64,000 nt of DNA from Vibrio cyclitrophicus (GTDB taxonomy: Bacteria; Pseudomonadota; Gammaproteobacteria; Enterobacterales; Vibrionaceae). A program made the translations under genes and the position numbers. Below are positions 35,271 to 43,948 of the stretch, piece after piece (the first letter of the stretch is position 1; each line of letters starts with the position of its first letter). Under the pieces are notes generated by a model. The model did not search any database, had not been told where the DNA came from, and saw nothing but the letters and a program-made list of their open reading frames with translations. The stretch lies in contig CP065366.1 in assembly GCA_023206055.1 (NCBI GenBank), forward strand, positions 2,604,001 through 2,668,000. Direction: 5' to 3'.

Positions 35271-36245
35271 TTAGCTTTGCTGCTGTGAATAGTGAACTAA
35301 CGTTTCTCTATAGAGTGACAATAGAGCATTGCTGTCTACTTGAACGCCGACTTTTTGTGCAGGGAATGAACTCCACTCATCATTCATATATTTACGTTGG
35401 TCAGCTTTCTGAATTGTCATACCTTCAGCTGGGCCATCAGTCACTACTCTGACCGAGCCACTACGACAGGTAAACAGAGATGGTTGGATAACATAAGCAA
35501 TCGCTGAAGGATCGTGAACATGACACCCCTCCATTCCTACCTTTTCAGAATAGAACTTTAAGTAGTAACGGCTAACATCCCAGATAAACTGCCCTACCTC
35601 TCCAGCATCATCTCGCAACTCATCAAGGTAATGACCGGTAAAGAAGCTTTCCTCCGTGACATCTAGCCCAATGATCACCACTGGCCATGATGCCGTAAAC
35701 ACCTTATCCGCAGCGTGAGGGTCATCATGGATATTCGCTTCAGCAAATGGCGTCACGTTACCTCTATGGTCATTTTCACCAAACGCACCGCCCATAACGA
35801 CCACTTCTTTTACTAAGTCGACAATTTCAGGAGCCGCCTCCAGAGCAAGCGCAAGGTTAGTAAGAGGGCCAACCGCCAGAAGAGTGATCTCTCCAGGTTC
35901 TGCTCGAACACTATCGATAATGAACTGATAAGCTGGCTTTTCAATCGCTGAAACACTTAACGAGCTTGGCACTTTCACATCACCAAACCCTGTTTCGCCA
36001 TGCACCACAACCGTAGCTCCAACGGGATCTCTAACCAAGGGCTTATCAGTACCCTTTGCCACAGTCGCTCTCATACCAAACTTCTGCTTTAAATAGAGTG
36101 CATTCTGAGTACCGTTGTCTATCGTTGCATTGCCATAAACCGTAGTAATGCCCATCAGCTCAATCTCTGGGTGAGCTTCTGCAAATAGGATAGCCATTGC
36201 ATCATCGATGCCCGGGTCTGTATCTAGGATGATTTTCTTTGTCAT
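35271..36245 (-). CDS. Nucleoside hydrolase (IunH/Rih type)
   Basis: This calcium-dependent hydrolase splits ribonucleosides into ribose and base. Its 324 residues carry the N-terminal Asp cluster LDTDPGIDDAMAI, the VVMGGAFGENDHRGNVTPFA segment (no more than the family motif) and the late calcium-ligand Asp in CHVHDPSAIAYVI. Substrate preference (inosine-uridine, pyrimidine or mixed) cannot be read. No transporter gene adjoins it. It reads towards the mutarotase terminator. Confidence 0.9.
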   Translation of the reverse strand: MTKKIILDTDPGIDDAMAILFAEAHPEIELMGITTVYGNATIDNGTQNALYLKQKFGMRATVAKGTDKPLVRDPVGATVVVHGETGFGDVKVPSSLSVSAIEKPAYQFIIDSVRAEPGEITLLAVGPLTNLALALEAAPEIVDLVKEVVVMGGAFGENDHRGNVTPFAEANIHDDPHAADKVFTASWPVVIIGLDVTEESFFTGHYLDELRDDAGEVGQFIWDVSRYYLKFYSEKVGMEGCHVHDPSAIAYVIQPSLFTCRSGSVRVVTDGPAEGMTIQKADQRKYMNDEWSSFPAQKVGVQVDSNALLSLYRETLVHYSQQQS

Positions 36246-36449
36246 ATCAGCTTCTAATTAAACAGTAGGAAGGCATAGACGATACCCAGAAAAAACGCAG
36301 ATAAACGTGACCTAAACCTAAGCTCTGATTTTTATTGTAATAAGCTATAAGCTCACTATTCTAGAAGCGGATATTCGTGCCTTTTTATTTAGCCTGATGC
36401 AGACCTTTTTGATAGAATCTGCGCCCAACTCTATGCCTCTGAGATCGTC

Positions 36450-37265
36450 ATGACTTACCAATGCCCTTTGTGTCACCAACCTTTATCTCAAAACGATCGT
36501 ACGTTTAAGTGTGAAAAGAACCATCAGTTCGACCTAGCGAAAGAAGGCTATGTCAATTTGATGCCAGCGCACCACAAACGCTCAAAAGATCCAGGTGACA
36601 ACAAAGAGATGATGCAGGCACGTCGTCGCTTCCTTGAAGGCAACCATTACGATCCAATGCGCCAAGCAGTCGTTGGCTTATGTTCTAGCTACCTGCCAGA
36701 CACAGATCCTAGCCTGTTAGACATTGGCTGTGGCGAAGGGTATTACACCAACGAAATTGCGGTAAATCTTCAAGAGAAGAATGGTGCGACTTTTGGCCTA
36801 GACATTTCTAAGATTGCTATCAAATACGCCGCTAAACGCTATCCTGCTGTCGACTTCTCAGTTGCATCAAGTCATCGCCTACCCTTTGCTGAAAACAGCT
36901 TAGACGGCATTCTACGCATTTATGCGCCTTGCAAGGCTGAAGAGTTACAACGCACCATCAAAGACAATGGTGTGGTGATCACCGTAACGCCTGCTAGTCG
37001 ACACCTGTATCAACTGCGTGACGCAATTTATGATGGCGTTCGCTTGCATGATGAAGACCCAGAAATGATCGAAGGTTTTACGCTTGAGCATCAAGAGCAA
37101 CTAAACTATATGATGGAACTATCGGGGTCAGATGCATTCGACCTGCTACAGATGACGCCGTTTGCTTGGAAGGCGAGTGAAGAGTTTAAACAACAACTCA
37201 CCGAGGCAGAGCAATTCAACTGTGAAGCTGACTTTATGCTGCGAGTGTACCGCAAACAAATTTAA
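36450..37265 (+). CDS. rlmA: 23S rRNA (guanine-745-N1)-methyltransferase
   Basis: This enzyme methylates G745 of 23S rRNA using S-adenosylmethionine. Its 271 residues start with a zinc-binding Cys/His cluster (CPLCHQPL, then CEKNHQFDLA) and the conserved EGYVNLMPAHHKRSKDPGDN. The SAM-binding motif LLDIGCGEGYYTNEIA comes after about 85 residues. This architecture is specific to RlmA (RrmA). It is transcribed alone, divergent from the nucleoside hydrolase gene. Confidence 0.93.
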   Translation: MTYQCPLCHQPLSQNDRTFKCEKNHQFDLAKEGYVNLMPAHHKRSKDPGDNKEMMQARRRFLEGNHYDPMRQAVVGLCSSYLPDTDPSLLDIGCGEGYYTNEIAVNLQEKNGATFGLDISKIAIKYAAKRYPAVDFSVASSHRLPFAENSLDGILRIYAPCKAEELQRTIKDNGVVITVTPASRHLYQLRDAIYDGVRLHDEDPEMIEGFTLEHQEQLNYMMELSGSDAFDLLQMTPFAWKASEEFKQQLTEAEQFNCEADFMLRVYRKQI

Positions 37266-37266
37266 T

Positions 37267-37281
37267 TGATATTGATTATCG
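37267..37281. promoter_or_regulatory. Fur-like box upstream of the ChaN-type gene
   Basis: TGATATTGATTATCG matches the 7-1-7 Fur consensus TGATAAT-N-ATTATCA with two mismatches, placed 60 bases before a ChaN-family lipoprotein gene whose relatives are iron-regulated. The agreement of site and gene type raises confidence. Confidence 0.6.
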
Positions 37282-37340
37282 TTTGCATTGAAATCTTATC
37301 TTGCCTCCTTTAGTATGCGTGTTCTTCAAGGAGGCATTTC

Positions 37341-38294
37341 ATGCAACGTATTATTCTTATCGGATTAGCTACTCTTCTCACGGCTTGTGCTAATCCACCT
37401 GCAAAAGACACTTCTCAAAAAGTGGCTCAAACGGAATCCGTTTCCACATTCTATGACTACCAGTTCGCTTCTCCACAAGGCGAAACACTTTCTCTCGATG
37501 CATTACCCGAGCAGCTGATTGACTCTGATGTAGTTCTTATTGGCGAATGGCACACGCATTCTGCTATTCACCGATTCCAAACCGACTTCTTAAAAGCGCG
37601 CCGCAACGCAACATCCAACATTGCGCTTTCAATGGAACAGTTCACTCGAGAGCACCAAGCCACACTTGACCAATACTTAAACGGTGAAATTGGCGAACAA
37701 ATTCTCATGTCTCAAGCGGCAGCTTGGCCGAACTATGAAAGTGATTACCGCGCATTAGTTGAGTTCGCAAAAACCAACGATGTCGATGTTATTGCGGCAA
37801 ACGCACCAAAACCATTTGTGCAGTGTATTGGCCGTAAAGGATTGCCTTACTTAGACCAATTATCGACCGAGCAACGCCAATGGATTGCCGCCGAAGTGGA
37901 TACTGGCGATAGCCCTTACAAAGAAAAGTTCATGGCTTCTATGCACCACGGTACGCCAGAGCAAACAGAAAAGCAGTTTGCCGCTCAGGTTACCTGGGAC
38001 GAAACCATGGCTGAGTCGATTGTAGATTACCTAGCATCAAACCCTGATAAACAAGTGATTCATGTGGCTGGCAAGTTCCACACCGAGGGTGGTTTAGGCA
38101 CTGCTGCTTCTATTTTACGTCGTAACCCAGATTTAAAAGTGGTTATTGTTACTCCTGTTTCAGAATTGTCTTCTAACTCAAGTGACTACCAACTAAAAGT
38201 GCTTTCTCCACCCGCTCGCTTTGTTCAAAAAGAGAACCGAATGAAGGCATACAAGCACCTGTCAAAACGCAGCGCTAGCCTAGAGTGTGACTAG
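37341..38294 (+). CDS. ChaN-family lipoprotein (haem-binding type)
   Basis: This is a 317-residue lipoprotein with lipobox LLTAC (Cys about 16), so it should be anchored in the envelope. The body matches the ChaN/erythromycin-esterase-like (Tiki) fold: VVLIGEWHTHSAIHRFQ near residue 65, ALSMEQFTREHQ, the VIAANAPKPFV segment and VIHVAGKFHTEGG near the end. ChaN of Campylobacter binds haem and is Fur-regulated. Here a Fur-like box upstream supports a role in iron or haem acquisition, although no transport genes adjoin. AAGGAGG precedes the ATG. Confidence 0.88.
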   Translation: MQRIILIGLATLLTACANPPAKDTSQKVAQTESVSTFYDYQFASPQGETLSLDALPEQLIDSDVVLIGEWHTHSAIHRFQTDFLKARRNATSNIALSMEQFTREHQATLDQYLNGEIGEQILMSQAAAWPNYESDYRALVEFAKTNDVDVIAANAPKPFVQCIGRKGLPYLDQLSTEQRQWIAAEVDTGDSPYKEKFMASMHHGTPEQTEKQFAAQVTWDETMAESIVDYLASNPDKQVIHVAGKFHTEGGLGTAASILRRNPDLKVVIVTPVSELSSNSSDYQLKVLSPPARFVQKENRMKAYKHLSKRSASLECD

Positions 38295-38327
38295 GGTCTG
38301 TTGATCCACTCTTCTAAGCTAAAGAGC

Positions 38328-38359
38328 CGATGGGCTAATACTAGATAATTAGCCCATCG
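38328..38359. terminator. Perfect 12-bp hairpin after the ChaN-type gene
   Basis: CGATGGGCTAAT and ATTAGCCCATCG pair perfectly around an 8-base loop, 34 bases beyond the stop. No T-run follows, so it may be a transcript-stabilising or factor-dependent terminator hairpin. Confidence 0.55.
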
Positions 38360-38570
38360 TCACAACTTGATCACGTTCCCACCATTCATCCTAACTCTAT
38401 CTAAAATCGAACATTCTTATCGGCACAAGACTTGCTTAACAAATAGACTGTTCAACCAAGCAGAAGAAAATGTAATGTGCGAATAAAAAAACATCACTAT
38501 CGATGATTAATTGCACAAGTTTTTCACACCTCTGCCGATACTATATTTAAGGATAGGTAAGGAGAGCGAT

Positions 38571-38924
38571 ATGACGCCAGTAGGAACGAGTAATACTCAG
38601 CTGTATTCACCTTCGCAAATGAATGCACAAGCTAAAAGCACTGAAGCTGAAAAGCCTGCACCTCTTAAGGTTGAGCAAAATACCGTGAAGCTTTCTGATG
38701 AAGGTAAAGCGCTCTTATCTGCCCTAAAAGAAATCGATAAAGAAGCAAAAAAAGTCGAAGCAGAGAATGAAACCGTCACCGATAAGGTTGAATCATTTGC
38801 TCACGGCGCATTAGGTATGGATCACCCTGATAAGATTGAAGAAGAAGACGATGATTCTTATTCAGCAGGGCAATACTTATCCGCGGCGGCAACCGTTGGT
38901 GGCATTCTTCTCGCTCTGATTTAA
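38571..38924 (+). CDS. Unknown acidic protein with C-terminal membrane helix (117 aa)
   Basis: The open frame extends to 38511, but the ATG at 38571 has GGAGAG five bases upstream and is preferred. The protein starts MTPVGTSNTQLYSPSQMNAQ, continues with a Lys/Glu-rich helix (LSALKEIDKEAKKVEAENET, probable coiled coil) and an acidic patch (DKIEEEDDDSY), and ends in one hydrophobic segment (LSAAATVGGILLALI). It could be a tail-anchored protein or carry a C-terminal hydrophobic dock. I do not recognise the family. It is transcribed alone, with nothing related around it. Confidence 0.7.
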   Translation: MTPVGTSNTQLYSPSQMNAQAKSTEAEKPAPLKVEQNTVKLSDEGKALLSALKEIDKEAKKVEAENETVTDKVESFAHGALGMDHPDKIEEEDDDSYSAGQYLSAAATVGGILLALI

Positions 38925-39094
38925 CGTTACACTCACTCTACACTACTCCTTCCACAGCCCTTTTGCATTGGCACCTCATGCCTTGCCTATTTCTCATTGC
39001 CAAAAGCGATTTGTCGTCACGACAACAGACCCGATTTGGTCTAAAAAACGAGTTCATTCCATAATTCCGCTCTCATTTTAATGGAATAATACTC

Positions 39095-40981
39095 GTGAAA
39101 AACACTTTTGAGCTTATTGACAAGCCAACCTTCTTTGGTGCTATTGCACTCCTACTCACGATAGTTTTCCCGCTGATTTTGTTCCCGGCTCAGGGCGCAG
39201 AATGGATTGCGGTTGCGAAAACATTCATGACTGACCAACTTGGATTTCTATATCTGGCTCTAGGCCTCGCTGCCTGTGCATTTATGGTTTACGTTGTGTT
39301 CAGTGATATGGGACAGATTAAACTGGGCGAAGCCGATGAAGAGCCTGAATTCAAAACGGCATCATGGGCTGCAATGTTATTTTGTGGCGGTATCGGTGCA
39401 AGTATCTTGTACTGGGGCTGCATTGAGTGGGCTTACTACTACCAATCACCGCCTTTCCAACTAGAACCAGGCAGTGAAGAAGCGGTTCGTTGGGCTGCAA
39501 CTTACGGTTTATTTCACTGGGGACCAATCGCTTGGTCTATCTACCTGATCCCTGCGATTCCTATCGCTTACTTCTTCTATGTACGTAAACAGCCTGTTCT
39601 AAAAATTTCTAGCGCGTTAATGCCTGTTCTTGGTGAACACCGCAGTAAAGGCGTCCCTGGAAAAATCGTCGATATCCTTTTCATTTTCGGTCTATTAGGC
39701 GGCGCTGCAACAACACTCGGTTTAGCTGCACCTCTAATCACCGAAGGTCTAAATCACCTATTTGGTCTACCTAAAAATAACCTAACTCAAGTGATGGTGC
39801 TTTTAGTGTGTACTGCGATTTTTGCTTACTCATCTTATGCTGGATTGGAAAAAGGCATCAAGATCCTAAGTAACATCAACTTCTGGGGTGCAATGGGTCT
39901 ATTGGCTTTCGTTCTGATTGCAGGTCCAACTATTTTCATGCTTGAAACTGGCCTAGATTCAATTGGTCGTCTGCTGTCTAACTTCTTCGTGATGGCGACA
40001 TGGGCAGAACCATTTGGTGGCTACGGTACATTTGAAAACACCCACTTCCCACAAGACTGGACGATTTTCTACTGGGCATGGTGGCTAGTATTTGCACCGA
40101 GTATGGGTCTGTTTGTTGCGCGTATCTCTCGCGGCAGAACCATCAAGCAAATGGTGTCAGGTTCGATCTTCTTCGGTTCACTAGGTTGTTTCTTATTCTT
40201 CATGATTCTAGGTAACTACGGCTTATCACTACAGCTTTCTGGTGAGCTAGATGTAGTTGCAATCCTGAATGCCGAAGGCGCAACCAAAGCAATCTTCTCG
40301 ATGCTAGCGCAGTTGCCAATGAGCACGCTGGTTATCGCTGTATTTACAATGCTGTGTATCATTTTCACGGCCACGACATTTGACTCTATCTCATACATCC
40401 TGGCGTCTGTTGTACAAAACAACGTGACCGAAGAGCCAATGCGTTGGAACCGTATGTTCTGGGCATTCACTCTGTCGTTCTTGCCAACGATTCTGATGTT
40501 CTTGGGCGGCCTAAGCACGCTACAAACGGCGGCAATTGTTGGTGGCTTACCGCTGCTTGCTATCTCTGTCATGCTGATGATTTCAGCGGTTCGTGCGACA
40601 AACCTCGACCTGCGCCATCAAGACGCGTACATCGAGCCAACGATTAACATCGAAGAACTGCCAGACATGGACCCTTGGTCTGCTGAAGGTATGGCGCTGG
40701 CTCAATTTGAGAAAGAAAGAGATGCAGCACAAGAAGCTGCAGAACTTGAGCGTGTTGCTTACACAGAACTTGCCGCAGTGAAGAAAGAAATTCGCGCTTA
40801 TGTGTTAGAACAAGGTTCACAAATGGAAACTCACGAGTTACCAGAGAACCTACAACAAGCACTTGAGCAGGCCGAGAGTAATCTTAGTGCCGCACAAGCG
40901 AAAAAGATCGAGTTATCTGAGCAAGCTCAGAATGCTCGTATCACGTTCAACCAGGTGGTTGCAGACTTACCGCTTGCTTGA
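39095..40981 (+). CDS. BCCT-family transporter with long C-terminal coiled coil
   Basis: This is a secondary transporter of the betaine/choline/carnitine family, 628 residues with about twelve membrane helices. The hallmark Trp-rich segment is IFYWAWWLVFAPSMGLFVAR near residue 330, followed by the Arg-rich loop ISRGRTIKQMV. The helix-3 region FCGGIGASILYWGCIEW resembles the CaiT/YeaV subgroup more than BetP. After the last helix (near residue 497) an about 125-residue cytoplasmic tail follows, rich in Glu, Ala and Gln with heptads (RDAAQEAAELERVAYTELAA). Such tails sense osmotic state in BetP, but this one is unusually long. The substrate is not predictable. A terminator follows. Confidence 0.9.
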   Translation: MKNTFELIDKPTFFGAIALLLTIVFPLILFPAQGAEWIAVAKTFMTDQLGFLYLALGLAACAFMVYVVFSDMGQIKLGEADEEPEFKTASWAAMLFCGGIGASILYWGCIEWAYYYQSPPFQLEPGSEEAVRWAATYGLFHWGPIAWSIYLIPAIPIAYFFYVRKQPVLKISSALMPVLGEHRSKGVPGKIVDILFIFGLLGGAATTLGLAAPLITEGLNHLFGLPKNNLTQVMVLLVCTAIFAYSSYAGLEKGIKILSNINFWGAMGLLAFVLIAGPTIFMLETGLDSIGRLLSNFFVMATWAEPFGGYGTFENTHFPQDWTIFYWAWWLVFAPSMGLFVARISRGRTIKQMVSGSIFFGSLGCFLFFMILGNYGLSLQLSGELDVVAILNAEGATKAIFSMLAQLPMSTLVIAVFTMLCIIFTATTFDSISYILASVVQNNVTEEPMRWNRMFWAFTLSFLPTILMFLGGLSTLQTAAIVGGLPLLAISVMLMISAVRATNLDLRHQDAYIEPTINIEELPDMDPWSAEGMALAQFEKERDAAQEAAELERVAYTELAAVKKEIRAYVLEQGSQMETHELPENLQQALEQAESNLSAAQAKKIELSEQAQNARITFNQVVADLPLA

Positions 40982-41028
40982 CATTAGCCATGACACAGTC
41001 CATTGATTTGGACCCTCCTAAATACGAC

Positions 41029-41058
41029 AAAGGCTCACAGAAATGTGAGCCTTTTTTT
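41029..41058 (+). terminator. Terminator between the BCCT transporter and ycgN
   Basis: AAGGCTCACA and TGTGAGCCTT form a 10-bp stem with a 4-base loop and a run of T. It serves the transporter gene and possibly both convergent genes. Confidence 0.85.
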
Positions 41059-41086
41059 ATTCGGACAATTGACTAGTGATCGTTAA

Positions 41087-41524
41087 CTAACGGTTGGGGT
41101 GATTCAAGATGTGGTCTTCCCAATCGACAACATCAATTTCGTATACCACTTTGTTACGAACGCTTTCACCTGCTGCATGCATCTCTGTTTTTGATCCAGT
41201 GATCAATGGGTGCCACTCAGGGATCGGCTTAGATTCTGATAGAAGACGGTAAGCACAAGTATCTGGTAGCCAGTGGAACTCATCGATTTTGTCACGAGTC
41301 AACTTCAAACACTCTTCACCTGAAGTGAAGCGGTTCGGGTAGTCTTTACACGAACATGTTTTGTCATTTAACCAGCTACACGCCACATTGGTGTAGTAAA
41401 CTTCATCGCTATCTTCATCCATTAGTTTATGCAGGCAGCACTTACCACAACCATCGCAAAGTGATTCCCACTCATTCTCGGTCATCTGTTCTAGTGTTTT
41501 TTCTTGCCAAAATGGATTCGTCAT
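41087..41524 (-). CDS. ycgN: YcgN-family (UPF0260) cysteine-cluster protein
   Basis: This is a 145-residue protein with the zinc- or iron-binding cysteine cluster CDGCGKCCLHKL near residue 23, and further Cys in VACSWLNDKTCSCKDYPNRF. It matches UPF0260/YcgN, a family widespread in gammaproteobacteria with no proven biochemical role. Length and motif positions agree with the family. It is divergently arranged with another cysteine-cluster gene 160 bases away. Confidence 0.88.
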   Translation of the reverse strand: MTNPFWQEKTLEQMTENEWESLCDGCGKCCLHKLMDEDSDEVYYTNVACSWLNDKTCSCKDYPNRFTSGEECLKLTRDKIDEFHWLPDTCAYRLLSESKPIPEWHPLITGSKTEMHAAGESVRNKVVYEIDVVDWEDHILNHPNR

Positions 41525-41683
41525 AGGATTACTTCTTACTCTTTTACTGGGGTGCGTGTTATACCGCTAGCCCATCAAAAGTTCAAGGATAATAATTGTT
41601 CATTCTTTGATTGAATCAACAGCTGTCACTCTCATCATTTTTTGCTACTATCGCGCACCCTGTTATTTAGTGAGTTTAATTTG

Positions 41684-41932
41684 ATGGAATGTCGTCTAGG
41701 TTGTGGAGCATGTTGTATCGCTCCAAGTATTACATCTGCTATTCCTGGAATGCCTAATGGTAAGCCTGCTGGCGTACGCTGCATCCAATTAAATGAGCAA
41801 GATCTGTGTAAGTTATTCGGTCAACCTTCACGCCCTAAAGTGTGTCATCAATTCAAAGCATGCCCTGTCATTTGTGGTAAGACCGACCAAGAAGCCCTTG
41901 ATAACCTGATCGAATTAGAAGCAATTACCTAA
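41684..41932 (+). CDS. YkgJ-family cysteine-cluster protein (82 aa)
   Basis: This small protein begins MECRLGCGACCIAPSITSAI and has the CxxxCxxCC cluster of the YkgJ/CxxCxxCC family, with later cysteines in VRCIQLNEQDLCKLFG and KVCHQFKACPVICG. The family is thought to bind a metal or iron-sulfur cluster, but its function is unknown. I chose ATG 41684 because the cluster begins immediately there in homologues. An upstream TTG at 41642 would add a leader. It is divergent from ycgN. Confidence 0.8.
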   Translation: MECRLGCGACCIAPSITSAIPGMPNGKPAGVRCIQLNEQDLCKLFGQPSRPKVCHQFKACPVICGKTDQEALDNLIELEAIT

Positions 41933-42032
41933 GCGTATTTGCCCTTTTCTACCTACTATATGCCCAAGATTTCACAAAGTTGCGAAATCTAAACTATCTT
42001 GTTGATACTGGTACAGATTAATAAGGATCGTT

Positions 42033-42722
42033 ATGAATAGGTATATCGCAGAAATGTTTGGTACGTTTTGGTTGGTGTTGGGGGGTTGTGGTAGTGCAGT
42101 CTTAGCCGCTGCTTTTCCCGATGTGGGAATTGGCTTGCTCGGAGTCTCTCTTGCCTTTGGTTTAACAGTGCTGACCATGGCTTTCGCTATCGGTCATATA
42201 TCCGGTTGTCACCTCAACCCTGCTGTTACTATCGGCCTTTGGAGTGGCGGACGCTTTGATGCCAAAGATGTCGCACCTTATATTATTGCCCAAGTGATTG
42301 GCGGTATTATCGCAGGTGGCGTGTTATTTGTGATTGCTTCAGGCCAAGCTGGCTTTGATGCTGCGGCGTCAGGATTTGCTTCCAATGGTTATGGTGAACA
42401 CTCACCGGGCGGTTACTCGCTCACAGCGGCTCTCGTTTGTGAAGTGGTCATGACTATGGTGTTCCTATTCGTGATTATGGGCGCGACTGATTCAAAAGCA
42501 CCTGCTGGGTTTGCACCTATCGCAATTGGTCTTTGTTTAACCTTAATCCACCTTATCAGTATCCCTGTAACGAATACTTCTGTGAACCCCGCTCGAAGTA
42601 CCGGCGTGGCTGTATTTGTCGGTGATTGGGCTGTTTCGCAACTATGGCTATTCTGGGTTGCACCAATTATCGGTGCCGTGATTGGCGCGATGATATACAA
42701 AGCAGTGAGAGGGTCAGATTAA
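42033..42722 (+). CDS. aqpZ: Aquaporin Z
   Basis: This is a water channel of the major intrinsic protein family, 229 residues with six membrane helices and two half-helices. The two Asn-Pro-Ala motifs are in GCHLNPAVTIGLWSG and TNTSVNPARSTGVAV. The selectivity-filter Arg directly follows the second motif (NPARS), as in AqpZ rather than glycerol facilitators. It starts MNRYIAEMFGTFWLVLGGCG, like E. coli AqpZ, with AAGGATCG before the ATG. It ends at a strong terminator shared with recR. Confidence 0.95.
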   Translation: MNRYIAEMFGTFWLVLGGCGSAVLAAAFPDVGIGLLGVSLAFGLTVLTMAFAIGHISGCHLNPAVTIGLWSGGRFDAKDVAPYIIAQVIGGIIAGGVLFVIASGQAGFDAAASGFASNGYGEHSPGGYSLTAALVCEVVMTMVFLFVIMGATDSKAPAGFAPIAIGLCLTLIHLISIPVTNTSVNPARSTGVAVFVGDWAVSQLWLFWVAPIIGAVIGAMIYKAVRGSD

Positions 42723-42753
42723 GCTCGAAAAAAACGTCTAAAGCAATAAAAGA

Positions 42754-42792
42754 AAAAGCCGCTTGGTGAATCATCACCAAGCGGCTTTTTTA
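42754..42792. terminator. Long bidirectional terminator between aqpZ and recR
   Basis: AAAAAGCCGCTTGGTGA and its perfect complement form a 17-bp stem with a 3-base loop, with T runs on both strands. It terminates both converging genes. Confidence 0.9.
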
Positions 42793-43389
42793 GATCTTAT
42801 GACGACCGAGTAATGAGTGCGAAAGCGTGGTGCCATCCACCAGCTCTAGCTCACCACCAACGGGAACACCATGAGCAATACGGCTTGCGTTCACTTCATG
42901 GGCATTACATAGCTCAGCAATGTAGTGCGCTGTTGCTTCCCCTTCAACTGTCGGGTTGGTCGCTAGGATTACTTCAGAGATATCACCACGTCGTAAGCGG
43001 TAGTCCAGCACATCGAGACCGATATCACTTGGACCAATACCATCAAGTGGTGAAAGGTGACCCATAAGAACAAAGTAACGACCAGAATATTGGCCAGTTG
43101 CTTCGATAGCTGCAATGTCTGCAGGGCTCTCTACTACACAGATTTGACCATTTTCCTGACGTTTAGGATTGGTACAAATGTGGCAAGTATCTTCTTCAGT
43201 AAAAGTACGGCACTCATTACAGTGACCAATTTCGGTCATTGCTTGGCTAAGAGCTTCAGCCAACTGTAGGCCGCCTTTTCTATCGCGCTGTAACAAATGA
43301 AAGGCCATACGCTGCGCCGACTTGGGGCCAACCCCAGGTAGACAACGTAAGGCCTCCATCAAATGCTCCAGCATATGACTGGTACGCAT
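42790..43389 (-). CDS. recR: Recombination protein RecR
   Basis: This is the RecFOR-pathway mediator protein of single-strand gap repair. Its 199 residues have an N-terminal helix-hairpin-helix (LRCLPGVGPKSAQRMAFHLL), a four-Cys zinc finger (CNECRTFTEEDTCHIC) and a Toprim domain (CVVESPADIAAIE). It is the last gene of dnaX-ybaB-recR, the standard order. Its stop lies inside the bidirectional terminator region. Confidence 0.96.
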   Translation of the reverse strand: MRTSHMLEHLMEALRCLPGVGPKSAQRMAFHLLQRDRKGGLQLAEALSQAMTEIGHCNECRTFTEEDTCHICTNPKRQENGQICVVESPADIAAIEATGQYSGRYFVLMGHLSPLDGIGPSDIGLDVLDYRLRRGDISEVILATNPTVEGEATAHYIAELCNAHEVNASRIAHGVPVGGELELVDGTTLSHSLLGRHKI

Positions 43390-43466
43390 ATTTAACCGTT
43401 CTAATTTTCAAGTAACGATCTACTCAAGATAAACCGCAGCTTGAATAAACCTTTAGAAATAGTTTC

Positions 43467-43796
43467 TTAGAAAGGCATCTTCATACCTGGTGGAAGTTGC
43501 ATTCCGCCAGTTACGCTAGCCATTTTCTCTTTTTGAGTTTCTTCAACGCGACGAGCCGCATCGTTGAAAGCTGCAGCGATAAGATCTTCAAGCATCTCTT
43601 TATCGTCTTCCATTAGGCTTTCATCGATATCAACACGGCGAACGCTGTGGCTACCAGTGATCGTTACTTTTACAAGGCCAGCACCTGACTCACCTGTAAC
43701 TTCCATATTTGCGATTTCTTCTTGAAGCTTTTGCATGCGCTCTTGCATTTGCTGGGCTTGCTTCATCATGTTGCCCATACCGCCTTTACCAAACAT
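43467..43796 (-). CDS. ybaB: YbaB/EbfC-family nucleoid-associated protein
   Basis: This is a small DNA-binding protein of 109 residues, starting MFGKGGMGNMMKQAQQMQER with a Met/Gln-rich helix and containing VTITGSHSVRRVDIDESLM. It forms a tweezer-like dimer in homologues. It lies between dnaX and recR, 77 bases before recR, in the same operon. Length and sequence are typical. Confidence 0.93.
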   Translation of the reverse strand: MFGKGGMGNMMKQAQQMQERMQKLQEEIANMEVTGESGAGLVKVTITGSHSVRRVDIDESLMEDDKEMLEDLIAAAFNDAARRVEETQKEKMASVTGGMQLPPGMKMPF

Positions 43797-43948
43797 GTTA
43801 ATACTCTCTGGTCTAATTGGTTTATTAAAATTAATTAAGCTATACGTACTTAAATGGGGGTTAAGCCAGTGCGATTCAACCCCTCGATGTTCAGTTCTCA
43901 GATTTGCTTGTCTGGGATGATATACAAGTCACTAAACGAGAAAATGTT

